This document shows, piece by piece, positions 1-8,966 of a stretch of DNA of 62,561 bases. Each line of letters starts with the position of its first letter. Positions within the stretch are counted from its first letter, which is position 1. Both the position numbers and the translations under genes were made by a program. The stretch comes from JBCCEJ01 sp039030335 (GTDB lineage: Bacteria; Pseudomonadota; Gammaproteobacteria; HK1): positions 1-62,561 of the forward strand of contig JBCCEJ010000029.1 in assembly GCA_039030335.1 (NCBI GenBank). Direction: 5' to 3'. The notes under the pieces are model-generated. The model did no database searches and had not been told where the DNA came from. It saw only the letters and a program-made list of their open reading frames with translations.

Positions 1-125
1 AGGGTTACATGAAGAAGAAGAGCCTTCAGGGTGACTTCATGACCGGTGACGATCTCAAGGCCTACTGGACGCGCGAGCGCGACATTCACGAAGTGATGCT
101 GCGCAATATCGGCGAGATAAAATAA
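1..125 (+). CDS. C-terminal fragment of a gene cut by the window edge
   Basis: Only the last 40 or so codons are present, read in the frame that starts at base 3 and stops with TAA at 123-125. The visible tail contains KAYWTRERDIHEVMLRNIG and ends in EIK. The Tyr-Trp followed by alternating charged residues suggests an amphipathic terminal helix. It vaguely recalls the end of a periplasmic substrate-binding subunit (tripartite tricarboxylate type), but this is too short to assign. A strong terminator follows directly, so this is the last gene of its operon. Confidence 0.5.
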   Translation, partial: GYMKKKSLQGDFMTGDDLKAYWTRERDIHEVMLRNIGEIK

Positions 126-143
126 GCGTATTCTGACGCGCTG

Positions 144-167
144 CCCGGGCTGGCTCCTCAGCCCGGG
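144..167 (+). other. GC-rich hairpin after the truncated first gene
   Basis: The 7-bp arms CCCGGGC (144-150) and GCCCGGG (161-167) enclose a 10-base loop. There is no T-run after it, so it is not a terminator alone. It lies just before the UUCG terminator at 180-209 and may protect the 3' end of the transcript or help the polymerase pause. Confidence 0.5.
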
Positions 168-179
168 TTGATCTCTTGA

Positions 180-209
180 GCGGGTTGCTTCGGCAACCCG
201 TTTTCTTTT
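180..209 (+). terminator. Rho-independent terminator with UUCG tetraloop
   Basis: A perfect 8-bp stem, CGGGTTGC (181-188) and GCAACCCG (193-200), is closed by the very stable TTCG tetraloop. TTTTCTTTT (201-209) follows. This is a textbook intrinsic terminator on the plus strand, and it ends the operon of the truncated first gene. Confidence 0.93.
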
Positions 210-442
210 GAAGCGTCGGTCGATTTCGCCCCGGCGTCGATTCGCGGACCCGCACCCGCGCCTGCGGCCGTCCCGCAGACACTCAGACAGTGCTCTACCG
301 ACCGTCCTCGAGACACTTTGGCGGCGTTGCCTCTTGAACGCAGACGCGCGCGCCGCGAAGCTATCGTTTTCAGGGCGCCCGACCGGCGCCCCGACCTTCG
401 GCGGACCCGTACCAACCATTCGCCCCACGGGAGAACGTTCTC

Positions 443-1090
443 ATGCGCGTGACCACTTTGTTTCGTATCTGCGGTGGGAGCGGCCCGGTCATCCGCTGCG
501 CCGCGGTCGCGTTGACGCTGGGCATCGCAGTGGCATTTTCGTTGCCCGCGCCCGCTGACGCGGCGGACAGCCAGCGCAGATATGCCGTGAAGGCGGCTGG
601 CAATGCAACCTGTAAGCGCTACTCGGCGGCGTTCAAGAAGCGCGATCCCGAGTTCTTCCTGTTCGCCGGTTATGTGCACGGCTTCGTCAGCGCCGTGAAT
701 GCGCGCACGCCCGCGACCTACGATATCCAGCCATGGCAGTCGGACGGTGTCACGATGGCGTCGCTGGCACGCGCATGCGAGCCGCGCCCTGACGAGCGCT
801 TCGCCAACGTTGTCAGCCGCATGATCGTGTCGATGGAGGCGCAGCGGCTGACGGAATACTCGGCCACACTGCCGGTCGCAGGCGCCGCCGATGGCCGGCT
901 CTATCGCGAAGTCGTGTTCAGATTGCAGACGCGCCTGAAGACGCTTGGGTTTTTCGACGGCGAGCCAACCAGCGAACTGGATCAGGCAACTCGCGACGGA
1001 CTTCGAGCGTTCCAGGCTGGCGCCGGTCTGGAGGAAAACGGCAATCCGGACCAGCCGACACTATTGCGCCTGTTCTACCCGAAGCCATGA
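443..1090 (+). CDS. Secreted protein with C-terminal peptidoglycan-binding domain
   Basis: The protein has 215 residues. A long N-terminal region with a hydrophobic stretch (about 17-35) ends in an Ala-rich signal-peptidase-like site (PAPADAA), so export to the periplasm is expected. Residues 50-125 hold two cysteines (in NATCKRY and ARACEPR) around a GYVHGF core, which resembles small HdeA/Rap1a-like folds; that likeness is weak. Residues 155-212 look like a PG_binding_1 three-helix domain, with LQTRLKTLGFFDGEP and an FQAGAGL element. GGGAGAA lies 8-9 bases before the ATG. It probably binds the cell wall, and no enzymatic motif is visible. The 230 bases upstream, after the terminator, show no other gene. 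Confidence 0.75.
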   Translation: MRVTTLFRICGGSGPVIRCAAVALTLGIAVAFSLPAPADAADSQRRYAVKAAGNATCKRYSAAFKKRDPEFFLFAGYVHGFVSAVNARTPATYDIQPWQSDGVTMASLARACEPRPDERFANVVSRMIVSMEAQRLTEYSATLPVAGAADGRLYREVVFRLQTRLKTLGFFDGEPTSELDQATRDGLRAFQAGAGLEENGNPDQPTLLRLFYPKP

Positions 1091-1153
1091 TTTGGACAAG
1101 CGGCCTGAGGCGTTACGCCAACGGCTGGTGATGCATTGCGCGGAGAACCCGAA

Positions 1154-2974
1154 ATGGCCCGAGAAAAGACTGCTAAAGAGAAGATTGTGATCGCCAACTG
1201 CGGCGGCTTCTGGGGGGACGATCCCACCGCCGCGCGCCGGCAGGTCGAAGGCGGACCGGTGGACTACCTCGTCATGGACTATCTGGCCGAGGTGACGATG
1301 GCGATCCTGCAAAAGCAGCGCCAGAAGAATCCGTCGCTTGGATACGCCAGCGACTTTGTGCGCCAGCTGCGTGATGTCCTGCCGGCGTGCGCCGAGCGCG
1401 GGATCCGGGTAGTCAGTAACGCCGGCGGTGTGAATCCAGTCGCATGTAAGGAAGCCGTCGAGGCGCTTGCCGAGGAACTCGGGCTCGCTGACCGTATCAA
1501 GGTCGGTGTCGTGCTCGGCGATGACATCTACGATGGACTGGCCGATCAGGTGGCGGCTGGCCAGGCGCTTGCGCACATGGATTCGGGGGCTCCCCTGCAG
1601 CCGCATCTGGACCGGGTCCTGTCTGCCAACGTCTACCTTGGTGCGGTGGGTGTGGTCAGAGCACTCGAACTGGGTGCCGATATCGTGATCGCCGGTCGGG
1701 TAACCGATACGAGCGTGACGCTTGCGCCCATGATGTTCGAGTTCGGCTGGTCTGCCGACGACTGGGACCGTATCGCGGCTGGCGTGGTTGCGGGTCACAT
1801 CATCGAGTGTGGCGCCCAATGTACCGGTGGCAACTTTACCGACTGGCACAAGGTGCCAAGCTACCTCAATATGGGTTATCCGCTGGTCGAGGCGCACGCG
1901 GACGGCTCCTTTGTGGTGACCAAACACCCCGGTACCGGTGGTCTCATAACCGAGCACACGATCAGTGAGCAGCTGCTCTACGAGATGGGTGCACCGTCCT
2001 ATCTGTCGCCTGACTGCACTGCTCGCTTCGATACGATCGAACTCTCGCAGGAAGGTGACGACCGGGTCCGGATCGCCGGGATCCGAGGCGAACCGCCGCC
2101 GCCGGAGTACAAAGTGAGTATCAGCACTGCGGACGGTTACCGTGCTTTCGGGCGTTTGATGATCAGCGGGCCGCGCGCGGTCGCGAAGGCAACGCGTGTC
2201 GCGGACACCATCCGGCAGATCGTCGCTGATGCCGGTTACGAGGAGTTTCGGGCCCAGCTGATCGGACACGACTCCACACACCCGAGCATCGTCCACGGCG
2301 AACCGGGCGAAGTGCTGTTGCAAGTTGCCGTGCGGGATGCCGACCGCCGTAAGATCCAGAGCGACTTTGCCGTCCGGGTCGTGCCGATGGTGCTCGCGAG
2401 CGTGCCAGGCATCACCGTGCTGTCCGATCAGGGGCGCCCGCGTGCCTCGGAGGTCGTCGGCTACTGGCCGGCTTTGATCGCTCGCGAGCAGGTTCCCGTC
2501 AGCGTGCAGGTCGGCGCGCATGCCGAAGACGTCGACGACGCGGTACCGCACGGGCGCAATGCGTCACCGGTGCATGTGCCGGATCGCGGCGCGTCGTTCG
2601 AGCCGACTGGCACGCCCGTCCAGGTTCCGCTGGAGCAGCTGTGCCTGTCACGGTCTGGCGACAAAGGAGATACCTGCAACGTCGGCCTGCTCGCTCGCAG
2701 CCCGGAGATCTACACATGGTTGAAGGCGAACATTACCGCCCGTTTTGTCGCCGAGCGGTTTGCATCGCTGACCCAGGGCCGTATCGACCGTCACGAGGTG
2801 CCCAACATTCTGGCCCTCAATTTCCTGGTGCACGAGAGTCTCGGGGGAGGCGGTACGATGTCGTTACTGGTGGATCCTCAAGGCAAGACCTACGCGCAGT
2901 TCATGCTCGCTACCGAGGTCGAGGTGGATCGGGCATTGCTGGATTCGATCCCCCCGTCAGCGCGGGCCGCGTAG
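1154..2974 (+). CDS. AtuA-like acyclic terpene utilisation family protein (DUF1446)
   Basis: The protein has 606 residues. The N-terminal 450 residues match the AtuA/DUF1446 family, with IANCGGFWGDD near the start, the NAGGVNP motif, and GRVTDTS and CTGGNFTDW further on. The last 110 residues form the AtuA-like C-terminal domain (RSGDKGDTCNVGLLA). AtuA is needed for citronellol/geraniol degradation in Pseudomonas, although its reaction is unknown. I chose the ATG at 1154 because GGAG at 1142-1145 is correctly spaced; an in-frame ATG at 1136 lacks such a site. NIPSNAP and crotonase genes follow on the same strand, which fits an acyl-CoA catabolic operon. The terpene substrate is inference, because none of the other atu genes is here. 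Confidence 0.85.
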   Translation: MAREKTAKEKIVIANCGGFWGDDPTAARRQVEGGPVDYLVMDYLAEVTMAILQKQRQKNPSLGYASDFVRQLRDVLPACAERGIRVVSNAGGVNPVACKEAVEALAEELGLADRIKVGVVLGDDIYDGLADQVAAGQALAHMDSGAPLQPHLDRVLSANVYLGAVGVVRALELGADIVIAGRVTDTSVTLAPMMFEFGWSADDWDRIAAGVVAGHIIECGAQCTGGNFTDWHKVPSYLNMGYPLVEAHADGSFVVTKHPGTGGLITEHTISEQLLYEMGAPSYLSPDCTARFDTIELSQEGDDRVRIAGIRGEPPPPEYKVSISTADGYRAFGRLMISGPRAVAKATRVADTIRQIVADAGYEEFRAQLIGHDSTHPSIVHGEPGEVLLQVAVRDADRRKIQSDFAVRVVPMVLASVPGITVLSDQGRPRASEVVGYWPALIAREQVPVSVQVGAHAEDVDDAVPHGRNASPVHVPDRGASFEPTGTPVQVPLEQLCLSRSGDKGDTCNVGLLARSPEIYTWLKANITARFVAERFASLTQGRIDRHEVPNILALNFLVHESLGGGGTMSLLVDPQGKTYAQFMLATEVEVDRALLDSIPPSARAA

Positions 2975-3112
2975 CGCCCCGGCGCTCTGCCTCATTGAAT
3001 CGATTGGGCCCGGCGTTGGCGTTGCTTCGTCACATGCAGCGCCGACCTCGCCGGTGCCCCTCACCCAGCCCGTGGCAAACGTATTGCCGGGCTATCCCAG
3101 GAGATTTACAAC

Positions 3113-3433
3113 GTGTTCTATGAACTGCGGCAGTACCGGGTGCAGCCCGGCAAAATGGATGAGTGGATTGAGTTCATGGAGGGCACGATCATCCCGTTTC
3201 AGGTTGGTGAAGGTATGGTGATTACCGGTAGCTACCGCGGGGAAGAGGATGACTCGGTGTACGTCTGGATGCGCCGCTTCGAGTCCGAGGAGGCCCGTGA
3301 GGCGCTGTATGCCGCGGTCTACGAGAGCGACCGCTGGAAGAACGAAATCTCGCCGCGTGTCGGGACGCTCCTGGACCGTTCAGCGACTCAGGTGACGCGT
3401 ATCGTACCGACGCCCCGGTCCGTGGCGCAGTAG
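3113..3433 (+). CDS. NIPSNAP family protein
   Basis: This is a 106-residue single-domain protein with the typical opening MFYELRQYRVQPGKMDEW and a central VYVWMRRFESEE strand. Both are hallmarks of the NIPSNAP alpha/beta-barrel dimer family. Such proteins often sit in catabolic operons and their biochemical role is unsettled. The start is GTG, supported by AGGAGA at 3099-3104. The stop codon overlaps the next gene's start by one base (TAGTG), so the two are translationally coupled. Confidence 0.88.
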   Translation: MFYELRQYRVQPGKMDEWIEFMEGTIIPFQVGEGMVITGSYRGEEDDSVYVWMRRFESEEAREALYAAVYESDRWKNEISPRVGTLLDRSATQVTRIVPTPRSVAQ

Positions 3434-4236
3434 TGGATACTGCCGGCCCTTTGGTTCGGGTTGAAGTCGAAGACGCCGTCGCGACCGTCACGCTGAATCG
3501 CCCGGACGCACTCAATGCGTTGTCGCGTGCCCTCATGCGCGCGCTCGTCGAGGCCTTCGATGCGCTCGCGGCCCGTCAGGATGTGGCCGCCATCGTCCTG
3601 ACCGGTGCCGGGCGTGCGTTCTGCGTCGGCCTTGACCTGAAAGAACTCGGCGGCGAAGTCGAGACGGATACGCCACTCAACGCTGACTCCGCGGACGTCA
3701 GCACCGCCATCGACAGGGTGCCCCAACCGATTATCGCGGCCGTCAACGGTTACGCCATCACTGGCGGGTTTGAACTCGCCTTGATGTGCGACCTGTTGAT
3801 CGCCGGGCCGGACGCAAGCTTCGCGGACACCCATGCACGGGTTGGGGTCGTACCAGGCTGGGGTTTATCGCAGCGCCTACCGCGCCTCATCGGTCCCGGG
3901 CGCGCCAAGGAAATGAGCCTCACTGGCAACTACATCGACGCCGTGACGGCGGAGCGCTGGGGGCTTGTCAATCGGGTCGTCTCAGCCGCCGAACTCGTAC
4001 CCCATTGCCAGCGTCTCGCACGCGACATGGCTGATAGCGATCCGGTGGTCAGGGCCGAGATTCACCGACTCATCGACACCGGTCTTGCCATGAACCTGCC
4101 CGATGGTCTGGCGCTCGAGCGCACGGCGAATCGCGCACACTGGCACAGTACGTTCAGCCGTACCGAGGTCGCTGCCAGGCGGGCCGCAATCCAGGCTCGC
4201 GCCAGGGCGCAGAGCGGCTCGATCAACGACCGCTGA
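3433..4236 (+). CDS. Enoyl-CoA hydratase/isomerase family protein
   Basis: This 267-residue crotonase has a GTG start overlapping the NIPSNAP stop. The oxyanion-hole segment GRAFCVGLDLKEL (about 57-69) and the GGFELALMCD helix (about 113-122) are present, the latter carrying the first catalytic Glu. In the second active-site segment the usual Glu (as in rat hydratase FGQPE) aligns with His in FADTHARVG. Classic syn-hydration is therefore doubtful, and isomerase, hydrolase or another crotonase chemistry is possible. It probably acts with the AtuA-like and NIPSNAP proteins. It ends against a convergent gene, with a hairpin at 4252-4270 between them. Confidence 0.88.
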   Translation: MDTAGPLVRVEVEDAVATVTLNRPDALNALSRALMRALVEAFDALAARQDVAAIVLTGAGRAFCVGLDLKELGGEVETDTPLNADSADVSTAIDRVPQPIIAAVNGYAITGGFELALMCDLLIAGPDASFADTHARVGVVPGWGLSQRLPRLIGPGRAKEMSLTGNYIDAVTAERWGLVNRVVSAAELVPHCQRLARDMADSDPVVRAEIHRLIDTGLAMNLPDGLALERTANRAHWHSTFSRTEVAARRAAIQARARAQSGSINDR

Positions 4237-4251
4237 GATTCACTCTGGCGT

Positions 4252-4270
4252 GCCGCGCGCCCGGCGCGGC
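4252..4270. terminator. Symmetrical GC hairpin between convergent genes
   Basis: GCCGCGC (4252-4258) and GCGCGGC (4264-4270) form a perfect 7-bp stem with a 5-base loop. It lies midway between the convergent stops at 4236 and 4300. There is no T-run on either strand, so it would be a weak bidirectional terminator or an RNA 3'-end stabiliser. Confidence 0.4.
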
Positions 4271-4299
4271 TCCGGATATCTGCGAGAAGCCGCCGCCCG

Positions 4300-5490
4300 C
4301 TAACCCGGCCGATTGAAATCCTCGAGCGCGGCGCGACTTCGAATGGCCCACGCGTACGGGTCGGGCCATCGTTCGGCGTTGTCGTCGATACCGAGTGCTT
4401 TCGCGGCGTGTAAGGTCCAGAACGGGTTGAACATCAATTCGCGGCCGAGAGCGACCAGGTCCGCCTGCCCATCGGCCACGATCGCGTCGGCCTGGTCGGG
4501 GTCGACGATTACGCCCACCGCCATGGCCCGAGCCTCGGTTTCGGCGCGTATGCGCGCTGCGAACGGTACCTGAAAGCCCGGGCCTCGCGTGATACGGCTG
4601 CGCAGCGGTTTTCCGAGGTCATCCCCGCGAAATCTCGGCGGCCCGTAGATGCCGCCGGACGAACAGTCGATAACGTCCACGCCGGCCGCGTGCAGCGCCC
4701 GGCTGAGGACCACCGAATCATCCATGTTCCAGCCCTCATCCGGCCCATCCACTGCCGAGATCCGGAAGAACAGGGGCAGGTCGTCGGGCCAGGCCGCGCG
4801 CACCGCCTCAGTGACTTCCAGGGCGAATCGCATACGACCGTTCAGGTCGCCGCCGTATCCGTCGTTGCGCTGGTTGCTGATGGGAGACAGAAAGCTCTGA
4901 ATCAGATAGCCGTGCGCGCCATGAATCTCTACTACTTTGAAGCCCGCTGCCAGCGCACGGCGGGTGGCGGCGGCGAAGCGCTCGACCAGTTCCTGGATCT
5001 CGGCGGCTGTGAGCGCGTGCGGGTCCGGCCAGGGATCGCCGAGACCGTCAGCACTCGGTCCTACGACCTGCCATGGTGCTTCGCCGAGCGCGCTATCGCT
5101 CGAGTCGAGTGGGGCGCCGCCGCGAAACGGCGGTCGGGCCGACGCTTTGCGGCCGGCGTGGGCGAGTTGTATGGCCGGAACGCTGCCGGTATCCGCTACG
5201 AACTGGACGATGGGCTTCAGGGCTTCGACCTGTTCGTCGTTCCAGAGACCCAGACAACGCGCTGTGATGCGCCCCCTTGGCTCGACGCCGGTCGCCTCGG
5301 CGAACACGAGACCGGTGCCGCCACGTGCGAACGCGCTCAGGTGTGAGAAGTGGAACGCGTTCGCGATGCCGTCCACCGCTGAATACATGCAAAGCGGTGA
5401 CAGCACTACGCGGTTCGGTAACGTCACGCTGCGCAGCTCGAGCGGCTGAAACAGCGCGGGTGAAGACGACATCTCGGCAGTCGCGTTCAT
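4300..5490 (-). CDS. NADH:flavin oxidoreductase, Old Yellow Enzyme family (YqjM-like)
   Basis: This is a 396-residue FMN-dependent TIM barrel. SPLCMYSAVDG near the N-terminus carries the YqjM-type redox-tuning Cys. QLAHAGRKAS and HGAHGYLIQSFLSP supply FMN- and substrate-binding residues. NQRNDGYGGDLNGRMRF is the usual OYE signature, and the C-terminal region has the LGRELMFNP phosphate-binding segment. Enzymes of this class reduce the C=C bond of enals, enones and similar electrophiles. The start ATG overlaps the stop of the sensor kinase by ATGA (5487-5490). It is therefore the last gene of an SBP-kinase-OYE operon and may be an output or co-regulated detoxification enzyme. Confidence 0.92.
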   Translation of the reverse strand: MNATAEMSSSPALFQPLELRSVTLPNRVVLSPLCMYSAVDGIANAFHFSHLSAFARGGTGLVFAEATGVEPRGRITARCLGLWNDEQVEALKPIVQFVADTGSVPAIQLAHAGRKASARPPFRGGAPLDSSDSALGEAPWQVVGPSADGLGDPWPDPHALTAAEIQELVERFAAATRRALAAGFKVVEIHGAHGYLIQSFLSPISNQRNDGYGGDLNGRMRFALEVTEAVRAAWPDDLPLFFRISAVDGPDEGWNMDDSVVLSRALHAAGVDVIDCSSGGIYGPPRFRGDDLGKPLRSRITRGPGFQVPFAARIRAETEARAMAVGVIVDPDQADAIVADGQADLVALGRELMFNPFWTLHAAKALGIDDNAERWPDPYAWAIRSRAALEDFNRPG

Positions 5491-7511
5491 AAGGCCTCAG
5501 TGGGTAAGTGGGTTTCCGGTGCCAGCTTTGACAGGCACCGCGCGAGCTCTTCGTGCGTAACGGGTTTGACGACCATGAGCGAATGTCGGCCAAACGAGCG
5601 GTCGGAACTTCCGAGTGGAAACGTCGAAAGCAGCAGAACCGGGAGGTCAGGAACGCTGGCCCGAATCTGGGCGAAGGTCAGTTCGTAGTCGCCGCAGGCG
5701 CTCGCCATATCGAGGATGATGGCCTTTACCTCATGGTTTTCCTCGAACAAAGCGCCTACGGCTTCGTCACCGGTACGGTAGATCCTGGTCTGATAGCCCA
5801 TGGACGCCAGCATGCGGGCGTGTACCGTTGCGACCTCGTGAATCGCGTCCACGACTATCACCGTACCGTGCTCATGCTCCGCAGGCCCGGCCGAGACTTC
5901 CGCAGATGTTTCTTCGGGCGCCGCCGAGCACGGCAGGAACACGTTGAAAGTGGTCTCTCCTGGCCGGCTGTGCACCGTGATATGGCCGGCGTGTGCATGC
6001 GCGGCACCGTAAGCGGCGGCCAGCCCAAGGCCGGTGCCCATGCCGACTGGTTTGGTTGTGTAGAAGGGCTCGAAGATGTTCTCAACGTCTTCGGCGCTGA
6101 TGCCGCCACCGCTGTCTTGCACCGAGATTTTCACGTAGTCGCCCGGCATCAGGTCAGGGGCCATCTCCTGTGCCATCAGCGACCCTTCCTGCAATACGAT
6201 CGCGCCGGTGCGAACATGGATGCGGCCCTGGCCTTGGATCGCGTCGCGCGCGTTCAGGCCGAGATTAAGGAATATGCTCTGTAGCTGCGCCCGGTCGCCG
6301 TGCACGAATTCCCCGGGCGTTCTCAAGTCCGTGGTGATGTCGATCCGTTTGTCGATACTCCGAGACAGCATTCGCAAGACTTCTTCGAGCAGGCGATCGA
6401 TCTCCATCGCCTCGTGTTCCAGTGCGCCTTGTCGTGCAAATGCGAGCAGCTGCCCGGTCAATGCCGCCGCTGAGGTGGTGCTGGCGAGAATGGTATCCAC
6501 CGATTCGCGCTCGACTGATTTCAGCCGACTCCACGACAACAGCTCAGCGTTGCCGCGGATGATCGTCAGGTGGTTGTTGAAGTCGTGTGCGACGCCTCCG
6601 GCCAGGCGACCGATCGCGTCCATCTTCTCGACTTGCAGCAGCCGGACATTCAGTTCCCGGCGCTCCTCAGCCTGCCGGGCCAGCTCTTCTATGTGTTCTT
6701 CCAGACGGAGCCCCGATTCTTTCAGCGCGCCGCGCATCCGGTTGAACTCACGGGCCAGTCGGCCCAGCTCGTCGTCACCGAAACCCGACACCGGCGTGTC
6801 CAGGTCCCCACGCGAGATCCGCTCGACGCCGGCTGCCAGCGCCTGGATGGGTTTCGTAAGCCGGCCCGATATCAGAAATGCAATGCCGATCCCGATGCCG
6901 GCAAAGATCGCGGTCACGGCGTAGATCGTGCGCAGGTTGAGGTCCTGGCTGGCCGCGGCGATATCTTCCAGCTGCAGACGCACCTCTTCGACATCCGCGT
7001 AAACGTTCGCAAGGCTGAGCCCAAGCCGAACCCGACCGAGGTAGGTGGAACCGGTTTGTATCGGTACTGACACGTCGAGCTGCTCGGCGTCGGACTGCAC
7101 CTGCACCTGGCGAATATCAGGCTGAGGTTTCGCAAAGTTGTCGTTCAGCCGTTCACCGAAGAGCGGGATCAGGACATTGCCGTCGTGCACCAGCCGGTCG
7201 TCCTGGTCCAGTACGTAGATGTACCGGACGCCAGGTTGCTTCAGAGCGATGAACAACAACTGCTGAATCGCGTCCATGTCGAGCGCGTAGAGTGGATTTA
7301 CCAGATTTTCTGCCAGCAGCTGCGCGGTCTGCACGCCGCCGCCCCGAACTTCGGCGCGCAGCCTCTCGAGCATCGCGGACTCGGTTGCGGCGGTAATACG
7401 TTCGGATGTGCCCTGAAACTGGGTTAGCAGCGTGGCCGCGAGGGTTACGACCAGGGCCGTGGTGGTGAGCACCTGAACGAGCGCATGCCGGCGCCGCAAG
7501 CTGAGCTTCAC
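5487..7511 (-). CDS. Membrane sensor histidine kinase with degenerate C-terminal receiver
   Basis: The protein has 674 residues. TM1 is at about 13-32, the periplasmic sensor region at about 33-193, TM2 at about 195-216 and a HAMP domain at about 216-270. A coiled coil leads to HisKA, with the phospho-acceptor H309 in GGVAHDFNN. The HATPase domain has an N-box (NLGLNARDAI) and GTGLGL. Residues 545-662 fold as a receiver: they keep an Asp (IILDMA) and Lys (VVKP) but lack the usual pair of acidic residues after beta-1 (VVDAIHEV). The GTG start overlaps the binding-protein stop (GTGA), so the two probably work together, with the PhnD-like protein presenting ligand to the sensor. No separate response regulator lies nearby. 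Confidence 0.9.
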   Translation of the reverse strand: MKLSLRRRHALVQVLTTTALVVTLAATLLTQFQGTSERITAATESAMLERLRAEVRGGGVQTAQLLAENLVNPLYALDMDAIQQLLFIALKQPGVRYIYVLDQDDRLVHDGNVLIPLFGERLNDNFAKPQPDIRQVQVQSDAEQLDVSVPIQTGSTYLGRVRLGLSLANVYADVEEVRLQLEDIAAASQDLNLRTIYAVTAIFAGIGIGIAFLISGRLTKPIQALAAGVERISRGDLDTPVSGFGDDELGRLAREFNRMRGALKESGLRLEEHIEELARQAEERRELNVRLLQVEKMDAIGRLAGGVAHDFNNHLTIIRGNAELLSWSRLKSVERESVDTILASTTSAAALTGQLLAFARQGALEHEAMEIDRLLEEVLRMLSRSIDKRIDITTDLRTPGEFVHGDRAQLQSIFLNLGLNARDAIQGQGRIHVRTGAIVLQEGSLMAQEMAPDLMPGDYVKISVQDSGGGISAEDVENIFEPFYTTKPVGMGTGLGLAAAYGAAHAHAGHITVHSRPGETTFNVFLPCSAAPEETSAEVSAGPAEHEHGTVIVVDAIHEVATVHARMLASMGYQTRIYRTGDEAVGALFEENHEVKAIILDMASACGDYELTFAQIRASVPDLPVLLLSTFPLGSSDRSFGRHSLMVVKPVTHEELARCLSKLAPETHLPTEAL

Positions 7512-8446
7512 GGGCTGACGTCCGGCAGCACCGTGCGCCTGAGCGCCCGGGCCCGCTCCAACGCCCTGATGACGGTGTCGTTGACCGGTGTGAATTTACT
7601 GGTCCTGTGAAATGCTCGCAGGGCTTGCTCCGCGGACCGGTCGTCATGGGCCGTCAGCAACGCAGATTTGAGAATCTCCTTCATGCGGGGATCCAGGGAT
7701 TTGCGGACCAGGATCAGCGAGCGTGGATACGGCACGGATTTGTGCAGGATCTTGAGCTGTTTGCGGAACTGCGTCGGCACCCGTTTCGGATTCGTCCAGT
7801 CGCCGTCAGACAGCGCGCCGGCCTGGGCCAGTCCCTTGAAGACCCAGGTCGAGATGTTGATTTCTTCACGCGCGAACACAAAGTTCACGAGGTCTGGGCG
7901 GGCGGACGATCGCGGCGACTGGAGCTGGTTCAGCTCGAGTCCCTTGCTCACCAGTGTGGACGCCGGGATAAACCAGCCCGTGGTGGAAGAAGGGTCTTCG
8001 AAGGCGACGACGCGGCCGCGCAGCTCGGCCATGGAACCGATGCCGCTGTCGGCCCGCACGAACAGCAGGCTGCGGTAGTTCTCCCGACCTTTTTTCCAGC
8101 GCTGCGCGAGCACTTCGGCAACGCCCGCATCGACCAGTATCGAAGCGCCGAAAACCTGTGCCGTGACCCAGTCGACCTCGCCGCGGCCGAGCAGAACACG
8201 CATCGATTCAAGCGAATTGGAGAGTTTGACTTCGGTCTTGTCGATGCCCTTGTCGGAGAGCGTGGCGGCCAGGTATTGGTTGATCGGCGTGAGATCGCGC
8301 AGATGTTTCTTGAAGTTATGACTGACGTAGCCCGCTACCAGACAGCCATCGTGGGGACGTTCGCTCAACGTCGAAGCCGCGGCTGGGAAAGACAGCGCTG
8401 TCAGTAACATGGCTGTCGCAAACCTTGGGTGACCGGATCGGAACAC
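7508..8446 (-). CDS. PhnD-like periplasmic phosphate/phosphonate-type binding protein
   Basis: The protein has 312 residues. A signal peptide (1-24, ending FPAAAS) precedes a type-2 periplasmic binding fold of the PhnD/phosphite family. Diagnostic segments are the VDWVTAQVFGASILVDAG region, RVVAFEDPSSTTGWFIP, and a C-terminal LDPRMKEILKSALL helix. The GTG start is preceded by GGAGG. No ABC permease or ATPase gene is adjacent. Instead the kinase gene follows with a 4-base overlap, which points to a sensory rather than a transport role (inference). The ligand cannot be read from the sequence. Confidence 0.87.
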   Translation of the reverse strand: MFRSGHPRFATAMLLTALSFPAAASTLSERPHDGCLVAGYVSHNFKKHLRDLTPINQYLAATLSDKGIDKTEVKLSNSLESMRVLLGRGEVDWVTAQVFGASILVDAGVAEVLAQRWKKGRENYRSLLFVRADSGIGSMAELRGRVVAFEDPSSTTGWFIPASTLVSKGLELNQLQSPRSSARPDLVNFVFAREEINISTWVFKGLAQAGALSDGDWTNPKRVPTQFRKQLKILHKSVPYPRSLILVRKSLDPRMKEILKSALLTAHDDRSAEQALRAFHRTSKFTPVNDTVIRALERARALRRTVLPDVSP

Positions 8447-8966
8447 TCAGGATTCCTCCGAAAGACGCGGACGGCCAAGATCGGGCCAGGGTGGTTGCCA
8501 CCCCGGGTGGCGCGAATGCCACGCAATCGTTTCGGACAAGCAGGCCAAGGGGTCCGAAGGCAGATACCGTCGTGTGGCGTTAACTGGCTGATTCATCTGA
8601 TGAAAAAGCGTTCATGAGGAACTTTCACTCATCGCGTGGCGCGCGGCGGTTGCCGTGTCGGTGACGTCGTCGTGGCACTTTGACCGCGAGCCTCTCACGC
8701 ACGACTTTAGCCGTGTACATTTTCCAGAGGATTCCTAGAATTGCATCCACGAAGCTGCGTCTTCCAATCCCTCGACGGGCCTTGCGTCAACACCGACTCA
8801 CTATGCCATCGAGACGTAGAACTGGCGGAGTCTGCGCTGACTGAAGACACATGTTAGTCAAGTCTGGCAGGGAACAGGTACCTCGGGCGCCTGCGTATAG
8901 CGCTGGCGCTGAAACCGCCGTTCTACGCCCCCTCACGGACGTTTGAGACGCCGAATCGGAGACGAC
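8447..8966. other. 520-base divergent intergenic region
   Basis: This gap separates the minus-strand binding-protein operon from the plus-strand aminotransferase-like gene, so it should hold both promoters. I see no convincing -35/-10 pair. A short inverted repeat, GCCACC/GGTGGC, lies near 8496-8510. The 62-codon open frame at 8429-8617 overlaps the start of the binding-protein gene and has no family likeness, so I do not call it. Confidence 0.4.

Noticed and set aside
1061..2551. 496-codon open frame antisense to the AtuA-like gene
   Set aside because: It mirrors the codon bias of a well-supported plus-strand gene and resembles no family. Similar long antisense frames (14728-16194, 46127-47245, and plus-strand 57049-58371) are rejected for the same reason.
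8429..8617. 62-codon open frame between the PhnD-like gene and the aminotransferase-like gene
   Set aside because: No ribosome site and no family likeness, and it overlaps the start of the minus-strand gene.
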